Shown: piece after piece, positions 54,883 to 62,702 of the stretch
Numbering within the stretch: the first letter of the stretch is position 1
How the letters are laid out: each line of letters opens with the position of its first letter
Assembly: GCF_002933275.1 (NCBI RefSeq)
Contig: NZ_PSSX01000006.1
Location: forward strand, 1 to 64,000
Length of the DNA: 64,000 nucleotides
Origin: Marinobacter maroccanus
GTDB taxonomy: Bacteria; Pseudomonadota; Gammaproteobacteria; Pseudomonadales; Oleiphilaceae
Reading direction: 5' to 3'
The notes under the pieces: model-generated
Database searches by the model: none
What the model saw: the letters and a program-made list of their open reading frames with translations, nothing else
What the model was told of the DNA's origin: nothing
Program-made: the position numbers and the translations under genes

Positions 54883-55341
54883 TCAGTTCTGGCCCGGCCC
54901 ATGAGTGCCGGGAACGTGGTTGTGGCGGTCCTCGGACTCTGGAGTCTCAAGCTCCGTGCTAAGCCCGCCAAGAATGCCGCATTCGCGCACAGTGCGCCCA
55001 TCGGTACAGGCTTCCTGAAGCTGCTCGAGAGTTTCTTCAAGGCTCGCCAGCTCCTTCAGCCGTTCCCGCACGTGATTCAGATGGCGCGCCAGCAGGGCAT
55101 CGACTTCGCTGCAATCCGCTTCCGGTTGCTCGGCCAGTCGGATCAGCTCGCGGATCTCGTCCTGGGCCATGTCCAGATTGCGACAGCGTTTGATAAAGAG
55201 GAGGCGGTCCAGATGAGCATTGCGGTAAGAACGGTAGCCACTGTTGTCCCTGTCCGGTTCGGGTAGCAAACCGATTTTTTCGTAGTAGCGGATGGTTTCA
55301 GCAGGAATGGCCGTTGTCTTTGCAAGTTCACCGATTTTCAC
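54883..55341 (-). CDS. cadR: MerR-family Cd/Pb-responsive regulator (CadR/PbrR-like)
   Basis: This 152-residue regulator starts MKIGELAKTTAIPAETIRYYEKIGLL, the MerR winged helix. A dimerisation helix follows, with metal-ligand cysteines Cys77 (EADCSEVD), Cys112 (ACTDGRTVRECG) and Cys121. The C-terminal tail is His-rich (DRHNHVPGTHG), as in CadR. Its ATG overlaps the sensor-kinase stop by four bases, so it is translationally coupled to a two-component system. Unlike most cadR genes it is in tandem with, not divergent from, its target. Confidence 0.9.
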   Translation of the reverse strand: MKIGELAKTTAIPAETIRYYEKIGLLPEPDRDNSGYRSYRNAHLDRLLFIKRCRNLDMAQDEIRELIRLAEQPEADCSEVDALLARHLNHVRERLKELASLEETLEQLQEACTDGRTVRECGILGGLSTELETPESEDRHNHVPGTHGPGQN

Positions 55342-56693
55342 TGCCTTTTCCCCCCGGTCGTACCCGGAAAATGGACCGTTGCCTTGAATCCTCCGGTCGA
55401 GCCGGAGCTGAAATTCAGGGTACCACCATAGCGTGCTGTAATCTCCCGCACGATGGCCAGCCCCAGGCCGTGCCCGGGAGTTTGTTCGTCCAGACGCAGA
55501 CCGCGGGTGCCAAGGGTTTCCAGCGCCTCGGGAGGAATTCCGGGGCCATCGTCCTCAACGGTGATGGTAAATCCTTGCCCATCCTCTTCCAGGCCAAGTT
55601 CAACGAATCTGGCAGACCACTTGCCGGCGTTGTCCAGAAGGTTGCCCAACACCTCGTTCAGGTCGTGCTCTTCGATGGGCCAGCGCCGTTCTTCGGTCAG
55701 TGCGGTCGACATTTCATAGGACTTTGCCGGATACAGCCGGCCTAGCATCCAGAGAAGATCCCGGGCCTGCTTCAGAGGGTAGGCGCTTTTGCCAACCTGC
55801 GGACCGGCGAAGCGGCTGCGTCGCATTTCTGCTTCAAGCTGTCTGTCGATATCGTCGAGCCGGCCGGCCATTTGTTGTCTGAGAGCGTTGGGGAGGGGGC
55901 GGTCAGTATCTTCCAAAATCTGGCGAACGGCAGCGATGGGCGTTTTAACACTGTGGGAGAGATTCGCCAGCGCATCCCGGGAACGCTCCAGCCGCTGGTC
56001 CAATGAGTCGAGTAACTGGTTGAGTTGCAGTACCAGAGGTTGGAACTCCTCGGGGGCCCTGACATCAATCCGCGATATCTCGCCGTCCTGCAGCCGCTTT
56101 AGTGCGGCCTTGAGACTCACCACGGGGCGCATGGACAGGTTGATGCCCAGCCAGAGTACGCCAACCAGCAGCAGGATCAGCAGCAGGGAAACAACGGCTG
56201 TCCAGGCGTGAAGCTCAGCCTGGCTGCGGCTCAAGGCACCAAGGTCCTCGGAAACGATCACCACGATGGGTTTGCCGTCCACATGAAAAGACTTTCGGTA
56301 GGCAAGGATATCTGAGGGCGCCTCCGAAATTTCGGCGCCACTGACGCGAAGTGTACCTTCCTCGCCGGACTCCACCAGTGGCATCAATAACGGTGCCCAA
56401 TTCTCGGGGGAGATAATGGTCCGGGTGTCGGAATGGATAGCGAATGCGTGGTGAAAAACTTCCTGGAAATAATCACCGGTCTGCAGGGTGTCCAGCCGAC
56501 CACTGGAATCGCGAATCTGGTGTTCCAGAAAAGCGACTTCGTCTTTGAGCCGGCTCTCTACAAATTGGCGGGACATCCGGTCAAGAAGCAGCCCGTGCAC
56601 CAGCCATGCGAGGGCCATCAGGAGAATGCCAGCCGGCAGTAGCAGTGCCAGCAGGGTTCCCTTGACCGATACCGGTTTTTTAAACCAGATCAT
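55338..56693 (-). CDS. Two-component sensor histidine kinase
   Basis: This 451-residue kinase has helices at about 13-36 and 164-186 flanking a ~125-residue periplasmic sensor, then HAMP, then a kinase core. His247 in ANLSHSVKTPIAAV is the phosphorylated residue. GNLLDNAGKW is the N box, EDDGPGIP the G1 box and GHGLGLAIVREI the G2 box. The LSHSxKTP motif groups it with PhoQ-like kinases. ATG at 56693 lies 14 bases inside the response-regulator gene. The ligand is unknown; the neighbourhood suggests copper or another metal. Confidence 0.9.
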   Translation of the reverse strand: MIWFKKPVSVKGTLLALLLPAGILLMALAWLVHGLLLDRMSRQFVESRLKDEVAFLEHQIRDSSGRLDTLQTGDYFQEVFHHAFAIHSDTRTIISPENWAPLLMPLVESGEEGTLRVSGAEISEAPSDILAYRKSFHVDGKPIVVIVSEDLGALSRSQAELHAWTAVVSLLLILLLVGVLWLGINLSMRPVVSLKAALKRLQDGEISRIDVRAPEEFQPLVLQLNQLLDSLDQRLERSRDALANLSHSVKTPIAAVRQILEDTDRPLPNALRQQMAGRLDDIDRQLEAEMRRSRFAGPQVGKSAYPLKQARDLLWMLGRLYPAKSYEMSTALTEERRWPIEEHDLNEVLGNLLDNAGKWSARFVELGLEEDGQGFTITVEDDGPGIPPEALETLGTRGLRLDEQTPGHGLGLAIVREITARYGGTLNFSSGSTGGFKATVHFPGTTGGKRQ

Positions 56694-57345
56694 TAAACAG
56701 GTACCCCTGGCCACGTCGTGTCGAGATGGTGTTCGTGCCTACAAGCTTCCGGAGTCTGCGAATGTAGGCCTCAATGACGTTTTCGCTGGGGTTGTCGTTC
56801 AGGCTGTAAAGCTGCTCCATAAGCTGTTCTTTCGAGAAAACATGCCCTGGCCGGCTCATCAGGCAACGCAACAAGCGGAATTCGGTTCCGGTGAGGCTGT
56901 GTTCCGTGCCATCGGCCAGTTTCAGGCTTTGGCGATTCTCGTCCAGTTCGAAATTGCCTGCCTTCACCAGAGAGTGCACGCGCCCATCGCTCCGGCGAAT
57001 GATGGCATTCAGCCGCGCAATCAGCTCTTCGGTCTGGAACGGTTTGGCCAGGTAATCGTCGGCCCCGGCCTTCAGACCGTTCACTTTGTCCTGCCAGTCG
57101 CCGCGGGCGGTCAGAATCAGCACCGGAAAGCTGATGCTGCGCGTTCGCCATTTCCGAAGCACGTCCAGACCATTGCCGTCCGGCAGCCCGAGGTCCAGAA
57201 CCACGGCGCGATATTCTTCCTGATCGGCCAGCGCTGACGCCTCTTTGGCGGTGAAGGTGGTATCCACGCTGAACCCGGCCTTTTCCAGTTGGTTGGTTAG
57301 CCCGTCCGCAAGCAGTCGGTCATCTTCGACGAGCAGTAAACGCAT
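56680..57345 (-). CDS. OmpR/PhoP-type response regulator
   Basis: This 221-residue regulator has a receiver domain with acidic EDD (7-9), phospho-acceptor Asp51 (VVLDLGLPDGNG) and Lys102 (YLAKPF). A winged-helix effector domain ends RRLRKLVGTNTISTRRGQGYLF. It is first in the operon RR-HK-MerR-CDF. The upstream region holds nTTCAG-N5-nTTCAG repeats facing both this gene and the copper genes, the hexamer-N5-hexamer form typical of OmpR-family sites. Confidence 0.93.
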   Translation of the reverse strand: MRLLLVEDDRLLADGLTNQLEKAGFSVDTTFTAKEASALADQEEYRAVVLDLGLPDGNGLDVLRKWRTRSISFPVLILTARGDWQDKVNGLKAGADDYLAKPFQTEELIARLNAIIRRSDGRVHSLVKAGNFELDENRQSLKLADGTEHSLTGTEFRLLRCLMSRPGHVFSKEQLMEQLYSLNDNPSENVIEAYIRRLRKLVGTNTISTRRGQGYLFNDLV

Positions 57346-57397
57346 GTGTGTCCCCTTCCTACAGGTATTGCAGAGCGTGCCAGTGTCGCGCTTTTAC

Positions 57398-57414
57398 CTG
57401 AACCCAGCCTGAAC
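57398..57414 (-). promoter_or_regulatory. TTCAG direct repeat facing the response-regulator operon
   Basis: On the leftward strand GTTCAG-N5-GTTCAG, an exact hexamer repeat with 11-base period, lies 53 bases upstream of the regulator ATG. It suggests autoregulation by the adjacent OmpR-family protein. The -10 at the matching position is poor. Confidence 0.6.
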
Positions 57415-57431
57415 ACTAAATAATTGGTCAT

Positions 57432-57448
57432 TTTCAGAAAGGATTCAG
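57432..57448 (+). promoter_or_regulatory. TTCAG direct repeat facing the copI-copA-copB operon
   Basis: TTTCAG-N5-ATTCAG is followed by GTTGG. An extended -10-like TGG-TATTCA begins 18 bases after the second half-site starts (hexamer at 57464-57469), so the repeat takes the place of a -35, as in activator-dependent promoters. It lies 18 bases from the opposite-facing repeat at 57398-57414. Confidence 0.65.
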
Positions 57449-57546
57449 GTTGGTGCGCGATGGTATTCATCGTTTCTGGATATTGCTCAAGTTTCGAAGC
57501 AAGCCATGGGTAATTTGATCCTCATTATTCCACAGGAGTAAATAAG

Positions 57547-58074
57547 ATGAACGCATCCGCATTTCTGGTTGCCGCCGCAGCCATGACCATGTCAGCAACG
57601 GTTTTTGCAGCCGGTGCCCATAGTGGTGGACACGGGGGTGGCAGCGGGGAGCCCGGCAAGGCCTCCGAAGTCAGCCGAACCATCAACGTCGAAATGCACG
57701 ATAACTATTACGAGCCTGAATCTATCGAGGTCAATCCGGGTGAAACAGTTCGTTTTGTCGTCGTTAACAAGGGCAACCTGGTTCACGAATTCAATATCGG
57801 CACTCCCGACATGCATGAAGCCCATCAGGAAGAAATGATGATGATGGTTGAACATGGTGTTATTCAGGGAGGCACGCTCAATCACGACATGATGGAAATG
57901 GATATGGGCGACGGCCACTCCATGAAACACGATGATCCCAACAGTGTTCTTCTCGAGCCGGGCAAGAGTAAAGAGATCGTCTGGAAGTTCTCCGAGCAAG
58001 GCAACATCGAATTTGCCTGCAATGTTCCGGGGCATTACCAGGCCGGTATGTACGGGGACGTGAACTTCAACTGA
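57547..58074 (+). CDS. copI: Periplasmic cupredoxin, CopI-like
   Basis: This 175-residue exported protein has a signal peptide (cut near VFA-AG). Type 1 copper ligands are visible as His80 (LVHEFN), Cys158 (FACNVPGH), His163 and Met168. Between the first ligand and the rest is a Met/His-rich insertion (88-128), including EEMMMMVEHG and MEMDMGDGHSMKH. CopI proteins protect against copper, especially under anaerobic conditions. AGGAG precedes the ATG. First gene of copIAB. Confidence 0.9.
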   Translation: MNASAFLVAAAAMTMSATVFAAGAHSGGHGGGSGEPGKASEVSRTINVEMHDNYYEPESIEVNPGETVRFVVVNKGNLVHEFNIGTPDMHEAHQEEMMMMVEHGVIQGGTLNHDMMEMDMGDGHSMKHDDPNSVLLEPGKSKEIVWKFSEQGNIEFACNVPGHYQAGMYGDVNFN

Positions 58075-58111
58075 TCCTTCCAGACAACCACGTAGTCGAG
58101 AGTAGTCAACC

Positions 58112-59821
58112 ATGAAGAAATCCTTTCTGGCAGGCCTTGCGGCCCTGCTGATGCCGGCGTTCGTCCTGGCCGGTGAATACAACCTGACAGTGGATCGGGT
58201 CCAGATTGATACCGGCGATTTTGTCAAAGAGGGCATTGGCTATAATGGGGAATCCCCGGGGCCGGTTCTGCGTTTCAAGCAGGGCGAAGAGGTGACGATT
58301 AATGTCACCAACAATCTTGATGAAATGACCTCCATCCATTGGCATGGACTCATTCTGCCGTATCAGCAGGATGGCGTGCCCGGTATCAGTTTTCCGGGGA
58401 TCCAGCCGGGAGAAACCTTTACCTACCGTTTCCCTATACAGCAGGCGGGCACCTATTGGTTTCACAGTCACTCCGGTTTTCAGGAGCCGGACGGTGCTTA
58501 CGGTGCCATTGTTATCGAACCCGAGGGGCGTGAGCCGTTCCGCTACGACCGCGAGTACGTGGTTCAGTTGACCGACAAACATCCCCACTCCGGTGACCGC
58601 ATCATGCGCAACCTGAAGATGATGCCTGACTACTACAACCGTCAGCAGCAGACCGTGGGTGAGTTTTTCTCCGATGCCTCCGAGCACGGTTTCATGAATA
58701 CCCTGAAGGATCGTATGGCCTGGGGTGGCATGCGAATGATGAAGGCGGATGTCGAGGATCTGCAGGGATTCACGGCTTTGATCAACGGTAAGGGCCCGGA
58801 TCAGAACTGGACGGGCATTTTTGAGCCCGGAGAGAGAATCCGGCTGCGCTTTATCAACTCGTCGGCAATGACCTACTTCGATATCCGTATCCCCGGTTTG
58901 AACATGACCGTGGTGCAGGCCGACGGCAACAATGTTCAGCCCGTTAATGTGGACGAATTCCGCATCGGCGTTGCGGAAACCTATGATGTCATCGTCCGTC
59001 CCCGGGATGAGCAGGCGTATACCATCTTTGCCGAGTCCATGGGCCGTTCCGGGTTTGCCAGGGCAACACTGGCTCCGGAAGAGGGCATGGAGGGTGCGGT
59101 CCCCGAATTGCGGGAGCCCGCACGGTTGACCATGGCTGATATGGCCGGCATGCACGGCATGGACCATGGAAGCATGGATATGAGCAGTTCTGGTGATATG
59201 CCCAGCATGGACCATTCCGGCATGGCCCAGATGGATCATTCAAGCATGTCAGGTATGGATCACAGCGCCATGATGATGACTGAAGGTGGGGCCAGTGATC
59301 CGTTCTATGCCAAGGGTAGTGGTATTGTGCCTGTGGCCGCCAACGGCGGTAAGTTCCTCTCCTACGCAGACCTCAGGGCGCAGAATCCGCTGTATGAAGA
59401 CCGCGAGCCGACCCGCGAGATCGAGCTCAAGCTCACCGGCAACATGGAGCGCTATACCTGGAGCATTAATGGCGTGAAATACGAGGACGCCGATCCCATC
59501 CGTCTTCAGTATGGAGAGCGAGTCCGCTTCAAGTTTGTGAACGAAACCATGATGACCCACCCCATGCACCTGCACGGTATGTGGTCCATTCTGGATGTGG
59601 GGGCTGATCAGTGGAATCCCATCAAGCACACCATCAGTGTTCAGCCTGGCACCACGGTCTATATGGAAACCGAGGTGGACGAGCCCGGGCAGTGGGCCTT
59701 CCACTGTCACCTGTCCTATCACGCGGCCGCTGGTATGTTCCGGAAGGTTATAGTTGAGGGTGGTCCCGACTCGACGCAGGCCAAGACCGACGCTGTCGCT
59801 GGCAACGGAGGTGAGGCATGA
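58112..59821 (+). CDS. copA: Multicopper oxidase CopA/PcoA (copper resistance)
   Basis: This 569-residue periplasmic oxidase has an ordinary Sec-like signal (cut near VLA-GE), lacking the twin arginine usual in CopA. Copper motifs are HWHG (76-79), WFHSHSG (116-122), HPMHLHG near the C-terminus and HCHLSYHAAAGM at the end. A Met/His/Asp-rich copper-binding segment covers residues 341-389 with repeated MDHS/MDHG units. It oxidises Cu(I) to the less toxic Cu(II). Its stop overlaps copB by four bases. Confidence 0.94.
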   Translation: MKKSFLAGLAALLMPAFVLAGEYNLTVDRVQIDTGDFVKEGIGYNGESPGPVLRFKQGEEVTINVTNNLDEMTSIHWHGLILPYQQDGVPGISFPGIQPGETFTYRFPIQQAGTYWFHSHSGFQEPDGAYGAIVIEPEGREPFRYDREYVVQLTDKHPHSGDRIMRNLKMMPDYYNRQQQTVGEFFSDASEHGFMNTLKDRMAWGGMRMMKADVEDLQGFTALINGKGPDQNWTGIFEPGERIRLRFINSSAMTYFDIRIPGLNMTVVQADGNNVQPVNVDEFRIGVAETYDVIVRPRDEQAYTIFAESMGRSGFARATLAPEEGMEGAVPELREPARLTMADMAGMHGMDHGSMDMSSSGDMPSMDHSGMAQMDHSSMSGMDHSAMMMTEGGASDPFYAKGSGIVPVAANGGKFLSYADLRAQNPLYEDREPTREIELKLTGNMERYTWSINGVKYEDADPIRLQYGERVRFKFVNETMMTHPMHLHGMWSILDVGADQWNPIKHTISVQPGTTVYMETEVDEPGQWAFHCHLSYHAAAGMFRKVIVEGGPDSTQAKTDAVAGNGGEA

Positions 59822-60564
59822 GCCGCGTTCGATTCATGACTCTGGGGCTCTTGAGTTCACTGCTGTTGCCGACCACGGTAACCGCTCAGGAAATGATGGA
59901 GGACACCACCGCCCGGAAGCAGGCCCTGACAACCTGGGGCGTCCAGTTCGAGGAGTTTGAGTATCGGTACAGCGACGCTGATGAAGAGCTTGGGGTCTGG
60001 AATGCCGATATTTTCTACGGCACCGACGAACTGAGATTTCGCTGGCTGACCAAGGGCGAGTACGAAATCCAGGAGCAGGCATATGAGAGTCTGGAAAACC
60101 AGTTGGTGGCGCAGACTCCCATTTCCAAGTTCTTCGATGCCAAAGCAGGCGTTCGATTCGACACTCCTGAAGGTCCGGACCGCACCTACGCTGTTCTTGG
60201 GCTTACCGGCCTGGCACCGCAGTGGTTTGAGGTGGATGCCAGCCTGTATGTCAGTAACGAGGGTGACACCTCGGCCGAGTTCGATGCCGAGTATGAGTTG
60301 CTGCTGACCAATCGCCTGATTCTCTCGGCGGCGCTCGATGCCACCGTGGCATTCAGTGAGGACCGGGAGATCGGCCAGGGCAAAGGGCTGAGTTCTACGG
60401 AAACCGGTCTCAGGTTGAGTTACGACCTGATTGACCGTGCCTTCGCTCCCTACGTCGGCGTGGTACACGAGCGCAAGTACGGCGACACTGCGGATCTGGC
60501 AGAAGCCGGGGGTGGAAGCACGGAAGACTGGTTTGCCGTGATTGGCGCGCGAATCGCCTTCTGA
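59818..60564 (+). CDS. copB: Copper resistance outer-membrane protein CopB
   Basis: This 248-residue protein has a signal peptide (cut near VTA-QE) and beta-strands throughout, ending in an aromatic IGARIAF. LTTWGVQFEEFEYRYSDADEELGVWNADIFYGTDELRFRW is split over the first third and is the CopB/PcoB core. The Met/His-rich N-terminal repeats of longer CopB proteins are absent. It completes the copIAB operon. Confidence 0.93.
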   Translation: MSRVRFMTLGLLSSLLLPTTVTAQEMMEDTTARKQALTTWGVQFEEFEYRYSDADEELGVWNADIFYGTDELRFRWLTKGEYEIQEQAYESLENQLVAQTPISKFFDAKAGVRFDTPEGPDRTYAVLGLTGLAPQWFEVDASLYVSNEGDTSAEFDAEYELLLTNRLILSAALDATVAFSEDREIGQGKGLSSTETGLRLSYDLIDRAFAPYVGVVHERKYGDTADLAEAGGGSTEDWFAVIGARIAF

Positions 60565-60577
60565 TCTTTTCTATCTC

Positions 60578-60601
60578 GGGTCAGGGGGGATTCCCTGGCC
60601 C
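60578..60601 (+). terminator. Probable terminator after copB
   Basis: GGGTCAGGG and CCCTGGCCC form a 9-bp stem (one G-U) with a 6-nt loop, 14 bases after the stop. The nearest T-run (60611-60614) is displaced, so termination may be partial. Confidence 0.4.
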
Positions 60602-60617
60602 GCTATCAATTTTTGAT

Positions 60618-60631
60618 TTGATGCACATCAA
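60618..60631 (+). promoter_or_regulatory. Perfect FNR/ANR consensus site upstream of the second metal operon
   Basis: TTGAT-GCAC-ATCAA is a perfect match, and the palindrome extends to 8-bp arms GATTTGAT/ATCAAATC (60615-60634). It lies 24 bases before a TTCAG repeat. Relative to the -10 predicted at 60687 its centre is near -74, compatible with a class I activator site. Confidence 0.75.
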
Positions 60632-60654
60632 ATCTATCGAAAACGGCCAGCCGT

Positions 60655-60671
60655 TTTCAGCCGCAATTCAG
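60655..60671 (+). promoter_or_regulatory. TTCAG direct repeat upstream of the HMA-like/APC/ATPase operon
   Basis: TTTCAG-N5-ATTCAG followed by GTTGG repeats the copI-promoter element base for base outside the 5-nt spacer. An extended -10-like TGA-TAGATG has its hexamer at 60687, 21 bases from the start of the second half-site, the same spacing as at copI. Confidence 0.65.
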
Positions 60672-60723
60672 GTTGGGGTGTTGTGATAGATGGGGAAACC
60701 ACCGGAAAGCGAGGTGCGACCCC

Positions 60724-61080
60724 ATGACCACAACACGAAAAGCATCCATCCAGACGCCGTTTCTCTTGCGCAGGAAACTGATTGTTGAGGGCCTGGAAGA
60801 AAGCCAGTGGGATGACTTTCTTTACGACCTCAATCATCACCCCTGTGTTGATTTTGCCGAGCTCAAAAATACGAACCAGCTGTGGCTGGCCTATGATGGT
60901 AGCCACTGGTCCGTCGACGAGCTGCTGGCATCGATCACAAGCCATGGCGGCCGATTGAAGGCTGGCTGGTGGACTCGACGAAAACTGGCATGGTACCGGT
61001 TTACCGACGACAACGTCCGGGCGAACGCGAGGCATGAGCCCCATTGCTGCTCAAAGATACCGCCGATGAAACGGAAATAA
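60724..61080 (+). CDS. Small HMA-fold-like protein without CxxC, Cys/His tail
   Basis: I do not recognise a named family for this 118-residue protein. The order RRKLIVEGL (strand), ESQWDDFLYDLNHHP (helix), VDFAELKNTNQLWLAYDG (two strands), SVDELLASITSHGG (helix) copies the beta-alpha-beta-beta-alpha pattern of HMA metal-binding domains. The copper-binding MxCxxC position reads VEGLEESQ, with no cysteines. The tail instead has HEPHCCSK (His104, His107, Cys108, Cys109). ATG at 60724 is chosen over an extension from 60673 because of GAGG upstream. Location 11 bases before the APC gene suggests a metal-related role. Confidence 0.72.
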   Translation: MTTTRKASIQTPFLLRRKLIVEGLEESQWDDFLYDLNHHPCVDFAELKNTNQLWLAYDGSHWSVDELLASITSHGGRLKAGWWTRRKLAWYRFTDDNVRANARHEPHCCSKIPPMKRK

Positions 61081-61091
61081 CCGGGGGTTGA

Positions 61092-62447
61092 ATGGCTGAG
61101 ACCGAGGACAGGACGACACACTATCAGGAAGGCAGTCTGACGCTGCCCGGGACGGTAATGCTTGGCACCGGCGTCATGATTGGCGCCGGTATTTTTGCGC
61201 TGACCGGGCAAATGGCCCAGATGACCGGTGTGCTATTCCCGCTGGCCTTTCTCGCTGCGGCGGTGATTGTGAGCTTCAGCGCCTATTCCTACATCAAGAT
61301 CTCCAATGCCTACCCGTCCGCCGGCGGTATCGGCATGTACCTGCACAAGGCCTACGGAAACCGGCTGCCAACGGCTTTCAACGCCCTGTTGATGTATTTT
61401 TCCATGGTCATCGCTCAGAGCTTCCTGGCCCGGACCTTTGGCACTTACACCATGCAACTTTTTGGCGGGGATGACAGTGGCCGCATGGTGCCAATTCTCG
61501 GCGTGGCGCTCATTCTGGCGGCCTTTCTGATCAACCTGCTGGGCAATCGGATGATTCAAGGGGTGGCTTCCTTAATAGGGATCCTGAAAATCGGCGGCAT
61601 ACTGATTTTCGGTCTGGTCGGGGTCTGGATTGCCGACTCAATCTCGGTTGATTTTTCGGAGACTGGTGAAGCTGGAGCGCTGGGCAACTTCCTGGGCGCA
61701 ACTGCATTAGGCATTCTGGCGTTCAAAGGCTTTACGACTATTACCAACAGTGGTTCGGAAGTCATCGACCCGAAGCGAAATGTCGGCCGTGCCATCGTTA
61801 TCTCCATTGCCGCCTGTGTGGTGATCTACACGCTGGTGGGATTTGCGGTCGCCAGCAATCTATCGCTGGCTGAAATTATCGAAACGCAGGATTACTCTCT
61901 CGCCGCTGCTGCACGCCCCGCTCTCGGCGAATACGGCGTCTGGTTTACTGTTGCGATTGCCATGATGGCTACGGCGGGAGGAATTCTGGCCAGTGTATTT
62001 GCTGTGTCCCGCATGTTGGCCATGCTGACGGAGATGAAACTGGTTCCTCATCGGCATTTCGGGATGCCCGGCAGCATTCAGAAACACACACTGGTGTATA
62101 CCGTTGTCCTGGGTCTGATTCTGACCGCCTTCTTTGACCTGTCACGCATTGCTGCGTTGGGTATCGTGTTTTATCTGATTATGGACATTGCCATTCACTG
62201 GGGTGTACTGCGCTATCTACGCAAAGACATCAAGGCCAACACCTGGGTGCCAGCTGCAGCCATCTTGTTGGATCTTTTGGCGCTGGGCGGCTTCGTCTGG
62301 GTAAAGCTGAATACAGACCCGTTCGTCATCGGCGTGGCAGTCGTGACCATGATCGTGATTGCAGTATCCGAGCAGATTTTCCTGAAAAGATCGCCGGAAT
62401 CCGCGCAAGCCAAACAGGAAGAGAGTCATGCGCATCATCACCATTAA
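61092..62447 (+). CDS. APC superfamily amino acid permease-like transporter
   Basis: This 451-residue protein has twelve helices. GTGVMIGAGIFALTGQMAQ is the TM1 glycine motif, SNAYPSAGGIGMYLHKAYGN lies in TM3 and LAFKGFTTITNSGSEVIDPKRNVGRAI in TM6-7. It ends in a His-rich tail, SHAHHHH. Members usually carry amino acids; the substrate is unknown. It sits between an HMA-like protein and a copper ATPase, an uncommon setting that suggests handling of a metal ligand or metal complex. Confidence 0.85.
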   Translation: MAETEDRTTHYQEGSLTLPGTVMLGTGVMIGAGIFALTGQMAQMTGVLFPLAFLAAAVIVSFSAYSYIKISNAYPSAGGIGMYLHKAYGNRLPTAFNALLMYFSMVIAQSFLARTFGTYTMQLFGGDDSGRMVPILGVALILAAFLINLLGNRMIQGVASLIGILKIGGILIFGLVGVWIADSISVDFSETGEAGALGNFLGATALGILAFKGFTTITNSGSEVIDPKRNVGRAIVISIAACVVIYTLVGFAVASNLSLAEIIETQDYSLAAAARPALGEYGVWFTVAIAMMATAGGILASVFAVSRMLAMLTEMKLVPHRHFGMPGSIQKHTLVYTVVLGLILTAFFDLSRIAALGIVFYLIMDIAIHWGVLRYLRKDIKANTWVPAAAILLDLLALGGFVWVKLNTDPFVIGVAVVTMIVIAVSEQIFLKRSPESAQAKQEESHAHHHH

Positions 62448-62474
62448 CCGGAATCAGGAAGAGAGGCTATTGCC

Positions 62475-62702
62475 ATGATGGGAGATAACATGTTCGGGAA
62501 TACCATGTGGGCAGGCCACTGGCTGTGGATGCTGGTGATTGCCATAGTCGTCGTCATCCCGGCCTGGCGCATTTGTCAGCGCGCAGGGTATCCGGGCTGG
62601 CTGGGCATTCTGATACTGGTACCTGTCGCCAACCTGGTTTTGCTGTACTTCCTTGCATTTGCAGACTGGCCAGCAGACAAAACCGGAGATCGCAATGGTT
62701 GA
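62475..62702 (+). CDS. Small membrane protein (DUF5684-like)
   Basis: This 75-residue protein has two helices with a short [22 protein letters not shown] turn between and within them, resembling DUF5684-type small membrane proteins. The N-terminus is Met-rich ([12 protein letters not shown]). AGGAAGAGAGG precedes the ATG. It overlaps the ATPase start by eight bases, so it is coupled to it. Function is unknown. Confidence 0.75.
   Translation: MMGDNMFGNTMWAGHWLWMLVIAIVVVIPAWRICQRAGYPGWLGILILVPVANLVLLYFLAFADWPADKTGDRNG

Noticed and set aside
57470-57484. FNR-like sequence TGGAT-ATTG-CTCAA upstream of copI
   Set aside because: The first half-site lacks the essential TTGAT, and the sequence lies downstream of the predicted copI -10, so activation from there is unlikely.
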